Source of the DNA: Rickettsiales bacterium
GTDB taxonomy: Bacteria; Pseudomonadota; Alphaproteobacteria; Rickettsiales; JABSSG01
Direction of reading: 5' to 3'
Length of the DNA stretch: 51,591 nt
NCBI GenBank assembly: GCA_020049805.1
Contig: JAGVLN010000026.1
Location: forward strand, 1 to 51,591
The stretch's first letter is position 1. Each line of letters opens with the position of its first letter. A program made the translations under genes and the position numbers. The notes beneath the pieces were generated by a model. It saw nothing but the letters and a program-made list of their open reading frames with translations, searched no databases and was not told where the DNA came from. Positions 40,286 to 48,371 of the stretch are shown here, piece after piece.

Positions 40286-40783
40286 ATGCAACCTATCAAC
40301 CATTCTATACGTCAAAAAATAATTACCGAAGCCAAAAGCTGGCTTGGCACTTCCTTCCATCATCAAGGCCGAATAAAAATTTGTGCTGCCCATAATGGCG
40401 GCTGTGATTGTATTGGCTTAGTGGTAGGGGTGGCCAGTAATTTAAAGCTATATTCAAAAACTGGTCAACTTATTAGCAATTGCGATCAAACTAATTATTC
40501 GCCTTTACCTAATGGCAATGACTTATATAATATAATTAATGCGCACCTCCTTAACCTAGGCAAGGACCTAAGTAAGGCCCAAATCGGTGACATTGCATTA
40601 TTCTCATTTGCCAAAAACCCACAGCACGTTGCCATTATTAGCGAACAAATCTACGACCAAGTTAAGCATTTATCAATAATTCATGCTTATTCTATTGCTG
40701 GCAAAGTCTGTGAACACCACCTAGACCAAAAATGGCAAAAGCGGTTAGTTAGGCTATATTCTTTTCCACAACTTGGTCTTTAA
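40286..40783 (+). CDS. GTA cell-wall peptidase gp14 (NlpC/P60 family)
   Basis: 165 residues of the 'phage cell wall peptidase, NlpC/P60' group equivalent to GTA gp14. It sits at the tail tip and opens peptidoglycan during DNA delivery. The catalytic Cys is C42 in GGCDCIGLVVG, and the His is H114 in NPQHVAII. The start ITEAKSWLGTSFHHQGR is typical. In intact GTA clusters it lies between gp13 and gp15; here it is alone, separated from the other GTA genes by 13 kb on one side and 4 kb on the other. No clear ribosome site. Confidence 0.92.
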   Translation: MQPINHSIRQKIITEAKSWLGTSFHHQGRIKICAAHNGGCDCIGLVVGVASNLKLYSKTGQLISNCDQTNYSPLPNGNDLYNIINAHLLNLGKDLSKAQIGDIALFSFAKNPQHVAIISEQIYDQVKHLSIIHAYSIAGKVCEHHLDQKWQKRLVRLYSFPQLGL

Positions 40784-40892
40784 TTATCTCATTCATTTCT
40801 TCACATGAAATAGGCCACCCTGGCTTAGGCAATATGCCTTTTAATTTTTTTAGAGATTTATTTATAAATAATATCTTCGATAAAAGTTTCAT
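40749..40892 (-). CDS. Short antitoxin-like remnant, 47 aa
   Basis: A 47-codon minus-strand frame with a good AAGGAAG site 5 nt before its ATG. Its C-terminus, LKGILPKPGWPISCEEMNEII, resembles the C-terminal toxin-binding tail of AbrB/VapB-type antitoxins; the N-terminal DNA-binding half is missing. It overlaps the 3' end of gp14 by 35 bp on the other strand. Probably the remains of a decayed toxin-antitoxin pair; a short functional peptide is possible. Confidence 0.4.
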   Translation of the reverse strand: MKLLSKILFINKSLKKLKGILPKPGWPISCEEMNEIIKDQVVEKNIA

Positions 40893-40929
40893 ATTTCTTC
40901 CTTAACAAATTAGTTATAAATAAAATTTA

Positions 40930-40970
40930 TTGACATATGACGTAACACATCATATCATACTATAATGATA
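40930..40970 (+). promoter_or_regulatory. higBA promoter and palindromic operator over the start codon
   Basis: TTGACA (40930-40935), 17-bp spacer, TATCAT (40953-40958). The -10 box is the left arm of a perfect inverted repeat, TATCAT-ACTATA-ATGATA (40953-40970), whose right arm contains the higB ATG. HigA binding here would block RNA polymerase directly. The expected transcript start is at or next to the ATG, so the message is probably leaderless. Confidence 0.6.
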
Positions 40971-41243
40971 CGTACATTTAAATGCAAATATACAGAAAAA
41001 TTATTTAATGACATTTATGTTAGTAAATTTCAGTCTATTGAAAGAATAGCAAGAATGAAATTAGAAATACTAAATTCAGTTATGTATGTCGAAAGTTTAA
41101 AAGTTCCACCTGGAAATCGATTAGAAAAATTATCAGGAAATAGACTGGGGCAATATAGTATAAGAATAAATGATCAATGGCGTATATGTTTTAAGTGGCA
41201 TGAAAACGATGCTTATGATGTTGAAATATTAGATTACCATTAA
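40965..41243 (+). CDS. higB: HigB toxin (RelE/ParE superfamily)
   Basis: 92 residues, the standard HigB length. The family pattern is clear: MIRTFKCKYTEKLFND, the central PPGNRLEKLSGNRLGQYSIRINDQWRICF with the conserved G.YSIRIN.Q.RICF core, and a terminal VEILDYH with the C-terminal His. HigB cleaves mRNA on the ribosome. higA follows after 13 nt. There is no ribosome site upstream, consistent with a leaderless transcript. Confidence 0.94.
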   Translation: MIRTFKCKYTEKLFNDIYVSKFQSIERIARMKLEILNSVMYVESLKVPPGNRLEKLSGNRLGQYSIRINDQWRICFKWHENDAYDVEILDYH

Positions 41244-41256
41244 GGAGATTGAAAAG

Positions 41257-41586
41257 ATGAATAAAAAATTAGTTCCTATAACGCCTGGAGAAATATTGCT
41301 TGAAGAATTTATGAAACCTTTTTCTATTAATCAAAGGCAGCTTGCAAAGTGTATTAATGTGCCAGCTAATAGAATTAGTCAAATTATTCATGGCTCAAGG
41401 GAAATTACTTCAGATACTGCATTACGTTTAGGTAAATTTTTTGGTATTGAACCTGAATTCTGGTTAAATTTACAAATGAGGTATAATCTTAAAATTACCA
41501 AAAATAGCGTATGGGGCAAAATTAATAGCAGTGTTACAACGATCAAAAACCATTACCTTAATTCATCATTAAGGCCTTCAACTTAA
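41257..41586 (+). CDS. higA: HigA antitoxin (XRE family)
   Basis: 109 residues. HTH of the XRE/HigA type: PGEILLEEFMKPFSINQRQLAKCINVP, then NRISQIIHGSREITSDTALRLGKFF and PEFWLNLQMRYNL, the standard HigA signature. It neutralises HigB and represses the operon through the palindrome at 40953-40970. AAGGAG precedes the ATG. Confidence 0.95.
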   Translation: MNKKLVPITPGEILLEEFMKPFSINQRQLAKCINVPANRISQIIHGSREITSDTALRLGKFFGIEPEFWLNLQMRYNLKITKNSVWGKINSSVTTIKNHYLNSSLRPST

Positions 41587-41636
41587 AAGCTTTTTGTTTT
41601 ATTACTTTGTCTTTCACGATGGTAGTTTGATAGGAG

Positions 41637-41678
41637 TCGTCATTGCAAGGAGTATTCTTATGCGACGAAGCAATCCAT
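41637..41678 (+). repeat. Palindromic repeat copy 15 (R)
   Basis: GTCGTCATTGCAAGGAGT ... TGCGACGAAGCAATCCAT between higA and argS, ending 67 nt before the argS start. Confidence 0.83.
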
Positions 41679-41744
41679 TCATTTAAACATTGACGAACAG
41701 TCCAGTTGAGCTATAATCAATCCCAATATAATCAACATAAAATT

Positions 41745-43490
41745 ATGAACCTATTTAACAGCATTAGAGCTGATATTATCAGCATTGTCACTAATTTGAG
41801 CCAACATCATAACTGGCCAGTACAAGACTATGCTTCGATTACAGTCGAAATCCCAAAAGATCCAACTCATGGTGATATGGCTACTAATGCGGCAATGGTT
41901 ATTGCTAATCAAGCTAAAATACCTCCAAGAAAAATTGCTGAGCTAATCACCGAGCAATTGCAAAATCATGACTATATAGAAAAAGTTGAAATCGCCGGGC
42001 CTGGCTTTATCAACTTAACCTTAAAGCTTAGCAAATGGCAGGAACAATTAAAAATTATTCTTACTCTAGGTAATGATTATGGCAGCTGCGATATTGGTAA
42101 AGGCATAAAGCTTAATCTAGAATATGTTTCTTCTAACCCAACTGGCCCAATGCATATTGGTCATGCACGCGGTGCTGTTTTTGGTGATGCACTAGCTGCT
42201 TTGCTTAAAAAATGCCAATATGAGGTTACTAAAGAGTTTTATGTGAATGATGCAGGCAAACAAATTGATGTTTTAGCAGAGTCGTTATATATCCGTTATG
42301 CAAATTTATGTGGAAAAAACCTTTCTTTGCCGGAATATTGCTATCCGGGAGAATATATCATTGAAGCAGCTAAAATTTTACATGAGCAATATAAAACAAC
42401 ATTGCTAGAATATACAAAAGAGCAATGGCTGCCTTTGCTGAGAAAATTTGCTGTAGAACAAATGTTGGTATTAATCCGACATGATTTAGCAGAATTAGGA
42501 ATAAAACATGATGTGTTTTTTCATGAAAGTCAGCTCCATGAACAGAAAAAAATTGAAGAATCGATAGCGCTTCTTAAAAGTAAAAATCTAGTTTACCGAG
42601 GTATTTTAGAAGCTCCAAAAGGTAAATTACCGGAAGATTGGGAAGAACGTGAACAATTATTATTTAAATCAACAGAATTTGGTGATGATAGCGATCGACC
42701 ATTACAGAAATCTGATGGTAGTTGGACTTATTTTGCAGCAGAACTAGCCTATTTAAAGGATAAAATTGATCGTGGTTTTAGTGATTTAATTTTTGTATTA
42801 GGTGCTGATCATGGTGGTTATGTTAAACGTACTAAAGCTGCATGTGCTGCTCTTAGCGATAATAAATGCCAAATTGATATTAAATTAATTCAAATAGTAA
42901 ATTTTTTGAAAGATGGCATGCAATTAAAAATGTCAAAGCGTGCGGGTAATTTTATTGCTGTGCAAGACATAACGGAGATGGTTGGCAAAGATGTAGTACG
43001 TTTTATTATGCTTACTCGTAAAAATGATATGACATTAGATTTTGATGTTGAAAAAGTTGTAGAGCAATCTAAGGATAACCCTGTATTTTACGTGCAATAT
43101 GCTCATGCTCGCACTCATTCAATTTTGCGCAATGCTACACAATTGATGCCAGATGTTTTTAATATTCTAAAAGATTTAGGTAAAGTAGATTTTTCCTTGC
43201 TTTCATCTATTACTGAAATTAATTTGATTAAATTATTGAGCTATTGGCCAAGACAAATTGAACTTGCTGCAAGGCATCACGAGCCTCACCGTATAGCGTT
43301 CTTTCTTCAACAAGTTGCAGCAGAATTTCATGCATTTTGGAACCGTGGTAAAGAATCACATGATCTACGTTTTATTATCGAAGATAATCCTAGTTTAACA
43401 GCAGCACGTTTGACACTCGTACTTGCAGTAGCTAAAATTATAGCATCAGGTCTAGAAATTATTGGTGTAAAAGCAATTAATGAGATGTAA
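41745..43490 (+). CDS. argS: Arginyl-tRNA synthetase
   Basis: 581 residues from the ATG at 41745; a TTG 13 codons upstream adds a polar extension not expected. Class I synthetase: N-terminal additional domain (LFNSIRADIISIV..., about 1-110), HIGH motif in GPMHIGHARGAV, KMSK in QLKMSKRAGNF, and a C-terminal DALR anticodon-binding domain starting near VFYVQYAHARTHSI. It charges tRNA-Arg. The SPOR gene begins 3 nt after its stop. Confidence 0.96.
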   Translation: MNLFNSIRADIISIVTNLSQHHNWPVQDYASITVEIPKDPTHGDMATNAAMVIANQAKIPPRKIAELITEQLQNHDYIEKVEIAGPGFINLTLKLSKWQEQLKIILTLGNDYGSCDIGKGIKLNLEYVSSNPTGPMHIGHARGAVFGDALAALLKKCQYEVTKEFYVNDAGKQIDVLAESLYIRYANLCGKNLSLPEYCYPGEYIIEAAKILHEQYKTTLLEYTKEQWLPLLRKFAVEQMLVLIRHDLAELGIKHDVFFHESQLHEQKKIEESIALLKSKNLVYRGILEAPKGKLPEDWEEREQLLFKSTEFGDDSDRPLQKSDGSWTYFAAELAYLKDKIDRGFSDLIFVLGADHGGYVKRTKAACAALSDNKCQIDIKLIQIVNFLKDGMQLKMSKRAGNFIAVQDITEMVGKDVVRFIMLTRKNDMTLDFDVEKVVEQSKDNPVFYVQYAHARTHSILRNATQLMPDVFNILKDLGKVDFSLLSSITEINLIKLLSYWPRQIELAARHHEPHRIAFFLQQVAAEFHAFWNRGKESHDLRFIIEDNPSLTAARLTLVLAVAKIIASGLEIIGVKAINEM

Positions 43491-43493
43491 TAA

Positions 43494-44387
43494 ATGTCTG
43501 AATTTAATAGTGATGATTATCTACAACAAAGGCAGCAACAAAATACAGTGCCTGCCAATTTTGGCCCAGTAAAAATTCTTGCTACTGTTATTGTGCTAAT
43601 AGGGTTTATTTATCTTGCTTGGTATGCTTACGATGCTTCAGAAGAATTAAAAGATGAAGAATTGCCATTAATTGCTGCTAACAAAGAAATCATCAAAACT
43701 AAACCAGAAAATCCGGGCGGGCTTATAGTCGCTAATCGTGATAAAGATATATACGATGGTATGTCAGGTAAAAATACCAAAAAAGAAAAAAAGGAAAGTC
43801 CTGTAATTCCTCCTGAAACACCTGCGTCTAAACAAGCGGTTGCTCAAACAATAGAGAAAGAATTAAAAACAACTGAACCGCAAACTACTACAGAACCACA
43901 TGCTAATTTTATTGTGTCAGATAAAGCAGCTGAATCAACATCTACTGTTGTTGAACAAGCAAAAACTGAACCTTCTGAATTAGATCAAGAATTAAATAAT
44001 GTTGAACCTACCTCAACTACCACTAATGAATCTACGACAAATGCTAATGTTGAGCTACAAACAAAGGTAGCAGAAGCAACTGTGCCAGAAAATCCTGCTC
44101 CTGCTGTAGCAGAGCCAGTTATTCAGCCTGCACCTCAAGCAGTCAATAAAACTTACACTGTTCGTATTGCTGCCCTTAAAAACGAACAAGCTGCTATTGA
44201 AGCTTGGAAAAGTCTTAAAGCTACATACTATAGTGTTTTAGGCGATTTAGGCAGTGAAATTCAAGTAGTAAATAATGGTATTAAAACTACTTACTATTTA
44301 CATGCTGGACCTATTGCAACTCTTGAACAAGCTGAACAAGTTTGTAAAGCATTACAAGCACAAGGCCGCCGTTGTCGAGTTTATTAA
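43494..44387 (+). CDS. SPOR-domain cell-division/envelope protein
   Basis: 297 residues. One membrane helix (about 27-46) anchors a long periplasmic region of low complexity, rich in Thr, Glu, Pro and Ala (about 50-215). The C-terminal SPOR domain (about 217-297) opens KTYTVRIAALKNEQAAIEAW and includes YYLHAGPIATLEQAEQVCKAL. SPOR binds denuded peptidoglycan at septa, so a role in division or wall remodelling is likely. It is coupled to argS, an order seen in other alphaproteobacteria. Confidence 0.92.
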   Translation: MSEFNSDDYLQQRQQQNTVPANFGPVKILATVIVLIGFIYLAWYAYDASEELKDEELPLIAANKEIIKTKPENPGGLIVANRDKDIYDGMSGKNTKKEKKESPVIPPETPASKQAVAQTIEKELKTTEPQTTTEPHANFIVSDKAAESTSTVVEQAKTEPSELDQELNNVEPTSTTTNESTTNANVELQTKVAEATVPENPAPAVAEPVIQPAPQAVNKTYTVRIAALKNEQAAIEAWKSLKATYYSVLGDLGSEIQVVNNGIKTTYYLHAGPIATLEQAEQVCKALQAQGRRCRVY

Positions 44388-44405
44388 TATCAAACCTTAA
44401 ATCAT

Positions 44406-44562
44406 CCGTCATTGCGAGAAAGCGCCAGCCGACTAAGCAATTCATATATAACTAATCACACTTTTCTTAATTAATCCAACTATAGATCATCATAGTCACT
44501 TTACTTTTTAGTGATTAGGGATCGTCATTGCGAGGAGCATTCTTATGCGACAAAGCAATCCA
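44406..44562 (+). repeat. Palindromic repeat composite 16 (degenerate R - R' - R)
   Basis: A diverged R (44406-44444), a barely recognisable R' around 44486-44522, and a near-consensus R (44523-44562) that ends 40 nt before the holin ATG. Confidence 0.8.
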
Positions 44563-44602
44563 TCTATCCATTTATTACTAACTTACATAAAGGAGTCATC
44601 CC

Positions 44603-45049
44603 ATGATCACCTTACTTGCTTCTATTGCCGGTTTTATCACGGCAATTATTCCCGATATATTCAAAATTTTTACTGATCGTAGTGATAAAAAACATGAGCT
44701 TGCCATTATGGATCGGCAAATTAAAATTCAAGAAAAAGGCTTAAATCAACGCCTTGAAGAAATCAGGTTATATTCAGATGTCGCTGAAATTAAAGCATTA
44801 TATACCACTTTCAAAAGTGGTATAGCTTGGGCTGATGCTTTAAATGCCTCCGTTCGCCCAGTTTTGGCATATTGTTTTTTTGGACTCTATGCTGCAATTA
44901 AATATCTCCAATTTCAAAAAGTAGCCGTAAGTAGCTATTACACAATAATCGAAACTATCTGGACTATTGATGATCAGGCAATTTTTGCTGGCATTATTAG
45001 TTTTTATTTTGGTCAACGTACAATCTCTAAAAAAATGAGGAATAAATGA
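44603..45049 (+). CDS. GTA holin, three-TM type
   Basis: 148 residues like the 'holin of 3TMs, for gene-transfer release' family. A hydrophobic N-terminal helix (2-22) is followed by a charged coiled region (25-70) and two hydrophobic helices (about 82-100 and 120-138, the latter in AIFAGIISFYFGQR). It would form membrane lesions that let the endolysin reach the wall for particle release. AAAGGAG precedes the ATG. The stop overlaps the endolysin start by 4 nt (ATGA). In Rhodobacter the pair is unlinked from the main GTA cluster; here it is joined to gp10-gp11. Confidence 0.88.
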   Translation: MITLLASIAGFITAIIPDIFKIFTDRSDKKHELAIMDRQIKIQEKGLNQRLEEIRLYSDVAEIKALYTTFKSGIAWADALNASVRPVLAYCFFGLYAAIKYLQFQKVAVSSYYTIIETIWTIDDQAIFAGIISFYFGQRTISKKMRNK

Positions 45050-45486
45050 ATCTATCAATTTCAAAATTAGGCATTGAAACTATTAAACTTTTCGAAGGCT
45101 ACCGTTCACAAATTTATACTTGCCCGGCTGGTTATAAAACCATTGGTTACGGGCATGTGGTTAAAAATTACGAACAATTCAAATATTTAAGTAAACCAGA
45201 AGCTGAAATTATCCTGACCCATGATCTAACCCTTACTTCCATGGCTATAAGGCGGTTAATTACTATCCCATTAAAGCAGCATCAATTTGATATGCTGGTA
45301 TCTTTTACCTTTAATTTGGGATCAGCAGCTCTTCAGCGTTCTTGCTTACGTAGCAAAATTAATCGTGGTGAACATGAGGCAGTAGTAAAAGAATTCATTC
45401 GTTGGATTTATGCTCGTGGAAGGATTTTGCCAGGTCTAGTTAAAAGGCGTTTTACTGAAAGTAAAATATATATGTACGGTTATTAA
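45046..45486 (+). CDS. GTA endolysin (GH24 lysozyme)
   Basis: 146-residue phage-type lysozyme that cleaves the glycan chain of peptidoglycan. The E-x8-(D/C)-x5-T triad is present as E17 (KLFEGYR), C26 and T32 (KTIGYGH); the Cys in place of Asp is an allowed family variant. QFDMLVSFTFNLGSAALQRS and the GLVKRRFTES tail are typical. No signal or anchor sequence, so it needs the holin encoded directly upstream. Confidence 0.93.
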   Translation: MNLSISKLGIETIKLFEGYRSQIYTCPAGYKTIGYGHVVKNYEQFKYLSKPEAEIILTHDLTLTSMAIRRLITIPLKQHQFDMLVSFTFNLGSAALQRSCLRSKINRGEHEAVVKEFIRWIYARGRILPGLVKRRFTESKIYMYGY

Positions 45487-45500
45487 TCTAGGAGAAATTT

Positions 45501-45821
45501 ATGCATAATAAAAATCGTGGAGAAGTCAGTATTGAATTTCCATCAACTACCATTACTTTACGTCCTACTTTTCAAGCCTTATGTGAAATTGAAGCAGCTG
45601 CAGGTAAAAGTATTATTAATATGTTATCTAATTTTGCTATTCAACAATTACGTATTAGTGAAATCATTGTTATTATTAAAGCTGGTAAAAAAGCCTATGA
45701 TAATACTCTTCTTAATAATGATCAAATAACTGAATTAATTGAAAGCAAAGGCATAATTAATATTTTACCTGATATAGTTAAATTTTTACGTAATGGCCTT
45801 GGTATTGAGGACCCACAATGA
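45501..45821 (+). CDS. GTA tail assembly protein gp10
   Basis: 106 residues of the 'gene transfer agent family protein' (GTA gp10) type. The conserved opening reads NRGEVSIEFPSTTITLRPTFQALCEIEAAAGKSI, followed by the helical LRISEIIVIIKAGKKA. In RcGTA it acts in tail tube/tape measure assembly as a chaperone-like factor. AGGAGA precedes the ATG. Its stop overlaps the gp11 start (ATGA). Confidence 0.9.
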   Translation: MHNKNRGEVSIEFPSTTITLRPTFQALCEIEAAAGKSIINMLSNFAIQQLRISEIIVIIKAGKKAYDNTLLNNDQITELIESKGIINILPDIVKFLRNGLGIEDPQ

Positions 45822-46348
45822 AAACCACCGAAGACTTAAAAACTGATGCTCAGCAATTAATTTATGATTTTACCAAGATTAAAACTATTATTGATAGTTG
45901 TAAAACCGGAGCTGAGCATTTAAACCAAAAGCTTGATCCTTTAAATAGTAGATTAACTAATATTCAGCAAAGCTTGAATCACATGTTAAAAACAACACTT
46001 CAACATTTTAACCAGCAGCTTGCTTATAATTTAACAGGAATAAGACCTTATAATTATAGTAGAGAAGTTGGTAAAATGCTGGCTAATATTTTTAGTATGC
46101 GTGCTAGTGGTGGTAATGTTGCAGTAGGTACACCTTATATAATAGGAGAACGCGGTCCTGAGTTATTTGTTCCAAGTACCAGTGGCAATATAATGTCTAA
46201 TAATCAATTATCACCTAAAGCCAGTATGCGGCCGATTAATGTAGTGATGAATATCAACACCACTGATAGCGAATCGTTCCGGCATTCTCAAAATCAGATT
46301 TTAGCTGAAACAGCTAGAGCTCTACGTCATGCCAGCCGTAACCTGTGA
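45818..46348 (+). CDS. GTA tape measure protein gp11
   Basis: 176 residues. An N-terminal helical/coiled half (1-80) precedes the typical C-terminal signature of GTA/phage tape measure proteins: GGNVAVGTPYIIGERGPELF (about 98-117), then VPSTSGNIMSNNQL. It sets tail length. It is short even for GTA gp11 (219 in Rhodobacter by my recollection), suggesting a very short tail. A repeat follows 23 nt after the stop. Confidence 0.88.
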   Translation: MKTTEDLKTDAQQLIYDFTKIKTIIDSCKTGAEHLNQKLDPLNSRLTNIQQSLNHMLKTTLQHFNQQLAYNLTGIRPYNYSREVGKMLANIFSMRASGGNVAVGTPYIIGERGPELFVPSTSGNIMSNNQLSPKASMRPINVVMNINTTDSESFRHSQNQILAETARALRHASRNL

Positions 46349-46370
46349 TTATTGCTATTTTCCTTGCGGC

Positions 46371-46411
46371 CGTCATTGCGAGGAGGGCTAAAAGCCCGAC
46401 GAAGCAATCCA
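46371..46411 (+). repeat. Palindromic repeat copy 17 (R), 26 nt before tail chaperone
   Basis: CGTCATTGCGAGGAGGGCT ... AGCCCGACGAAGCAATCCA; the core GGGCTAAAAGCCC is a perfect hairpin. It separates gp11 from the tail chaperone gene and ends 26 nt before its ATG. Confidence 0.88.
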
Positions 46412-46437
46412 TAGAAAATGTTTAAATAAAGGCACTT

Positions 46438-46644
46438 ATGACCCAACAAAACGCAGAAATTCCATGGCAAGACATGCTTTATATTTCTTCCTACAGTTTA
46501 AAATTATCACCTATAGAGTTCTGGCAATTAACAATAAATGAATTTTTTGCCTTAATTTTGCGCTATAAACAACACACTTCATCATTTTTCCCAATTTCAA
46601 CCACTGAGTTACAAGCTTTAATACAACAATACCCTGACAATTAA
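46438..46644 (+). CDS. GTA tail assembly chaperone (gp10.1-like)
   Basis: 68 residues. Resembles the small 'phage tail assembly chaperone' (DUF2376) of GTA clusters, with PWQDMLYISSYSLKLSPIEF and WQLTINEFFALILRYKQ. It normally sits between gp10 and gp11; here it follows gp11 and is split off by repeat 17. AAAGG precedes the ATG at suitable spacing. Confidence 0.82.
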   Translation: MTQQNAEIPWQDMLYISSYSLKLSPIEFWQLTINEFFALILRYKQHTSSFFPISTTELQALIQQYPDN

Positions 46645-46707
46645 CAAAATTTTTATTATTATTAAATATGCAACGATTTGCAAATTGTTATTGTTATTGG
46701 AGGTAAT

Positions 46708-47091
46708 ATGGAAAAGGGGTTAAGTGAAAGTATTTTTGAATTTTCACGCAAAGTATTAAATAATATTCGTAAAATTTTTAATGAAGAGGTACAACAAATG
46801 GAAAAAAAACACACAACAACTCAACATTCAACAACAGCGGCTAAACCGAAAGTGGCAACTAAAGTGAAAAAAGCTGCTACTAAAGTAAAAGCTAAAGCAA
46901 AAACTACAGCAACTAAAGTAAAAAAAGCTGCTACAGCTACTAAATCAAAAGTAAAATCTACTGCTAAAACTGCAGTTAAAAAAGTAAAAACTGTAGCTAA
47001 AAAAGCAAAAACTACAGTAAAAGCTAAAGCAAAATCAGCTGTTAAAGCTAAACCAGCTGCTAAGAAAAAAACAGTTGCTCGCAAAAAATAA
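46708..47091 (+). CDS. Histone H1-like Lys/Ala-rich DNA-binding protein
   Basis: 127 residues from the ATG at 46708, with GGAGG seven bases upstream. The N-terminus (1-35) is an amphipathic helix region (LSESIFEFSRKVLNNIRKIF). Residues 45-127 are a nearly pure Lys/Ala/Thr/Val tail of KxKKAA-type repeats, like histone H1 C-termini, AlgP and chlamydial Hc proteins. It should bind DNA by charge and may compact the nucleoid. The ankyrin gene follows after 6 nt, so the two are probably co-transcribed. Confidence 0.85.
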   Translation: MEKGLSESIFEFSRKVLNNIRKIFNEEVQQMEKKHTTTQHSTTAAKPKVATKVKKAATKVKAKAKTTATKVKKAATATKSKVKSTAKTAVKKVKTVAKKAKTTVKAKAKSAVKAKPAAKKKTVARKK

Positions 47092-47097
47092 TCTCGA

Positions 47098-48246
47098 ATG
47101 AGTGATGGTAGCGCATTACACGTCTTAATAGAAAAAGGCGCTCTCAAAGAAGCAATTGACTTAATAAACTCAGGGGCATGGCTCGATTTGGAAGATAATC
47201 AGGGCCTTACTCCATTAATGCTAGCAGTCCAAAAAGGCTATACTGATTTAGTTAAAATTCTTATCGCAAAAGGTGCTAACCTTGATAAGCAAGATAAAAA
47301 AGGTCGCACCGCACTCCATTTTGCTGCTAAAAAAAATTCCCAAGAAATTGCTGAAATGCTCCTTAAAGCTGGAGCTAACCCTTTAATTAAAGATAATAAA
47401 GGTAAAACCGCTGGTCATTATGCTGCTAAAAACTCTCCGCTTTTTAAAATATTAAAATTAGCTGAAAAGCAGGAAAAATTAAGGCTAAAACAGCAAAGAT
47501 CTAGTGAAAGAGCATATACTACCAGAGCATCAAATAGAGCATCAGACTTAAATTTATTATTAGCCTTAGCTATCGCTAATCAGGATATAAGACAAATAAT
47601 GAACTTAATTAGAAAAGGAGCTGATATTAATACGCATGCATTAAACGGTAATACTGCTTTACATGTGGTTTTAATAAAAGGTAAAAGCGAAGAAGCTAGA
47701 GAATTGGTTAGAATGGGTGCAGATCCAAACATTAAAGGAGCTGAAGGAAAAACTGCACAAGCTATGGCTTTAGAACAGGGCGCTAAGTTAGCATCTCCAA
47801 AAGCTAATAAAACTAATAAAAGTAAGCCTATAAACATACGTTTATTAAAAACAATTTTGAAATCAGCAGAAACTAGACATATAACCACGCCACCTAAAAC
47901 AGGTGTTATTACGCCTGCAGCAAAGATTCAACCTAAAACTCCTGTTCCTGTTTCTAAATCTTCAGCAGCGCAACCTACTTCTCAACGTAATAAAGAAAAA
48001 AAATCTAAACAAACTTCTACTTCTTTAAGTAAAGTACCTAATAAGGCACAAATAATTAAGATAATGTCTGATAAAATCCCAATGGTAAGAGGTATGTCTG
48101 CGCAAGATAAATTAGCTGTGCTTGATACTATCCGAAATTTTGCTCATGCCCTTAGACGAGATCCAACTGCAGCTGTATCTTCTAAACCGCCATCGGTTAG
48201 ACCTGCAGTCTCTACTAGTGTAAAAAGTAAGACTCCTATTCGTTGA
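47098..48246 (+). CDS. Ankyrin repeat protein, 382 aa
   Basis: Three to four good ankyrin repeats lie at about residues 5-125 (e.g. DNQGLTPLMLAVQKGYTDLV, DKKGRTALHFAAKKNSQEIA), and a second block lies at about 155-225 (LNGNTALHVVLIKGKSEEAR). The C-terminal third (about 235-382) is Lys/Ser/Thr/Pro-rich and probably disordered, except for a short helical patch near 315-345. No signal peptide. Ankyrin proteins of intracellular bacteria are often secreted host-binding effectors; that is inference here. It lies between the histone-like gene and the lipase-like gene. Confidence 0.88.
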   Translation: MSDGSALHVLIEKGALKEAIDLINSGAWLDLEDNQGLTPLMLAVQKGYTDLVKILIAKGANLDKQDKKGRTALHFAAKKNSQEIAEMLLKAGANPLIKDNKGKTAGHYAAKNSPLFKILKLAEKQEKLRLKQQRSSERAYTTRASNRASDLNLLLALAIANQDIRQIMNLIRKGADINTHALNGNTALHVVLIKGKSEEARELVRMGADPNIKGAEGKTAQAMALEQGAKLASPKANKTNKSKPINIRLLKTILKSAETRHITTPPKTGVITPAAKIQPKTPVPVSKSSAAQPTSQRNKEKKSKQTSTSLSKVPNKAQIIKIMSDKIPMVRGMSAQDKLAVLDTIRNFAHALRRDPTAAVSSKPPSVRPAVSTSVKSKTPIR

Positions 48247-48371
48247 TAAAATCTTTAATACCGATATTTAAACAATAATTGAATTTAATTTTAGCTTATT
48301 AATTAATGAATAATTATTTTCAAATCTAAAATAGGTGTATAATTAACTTATATGTAATTATAAGAAAAATT

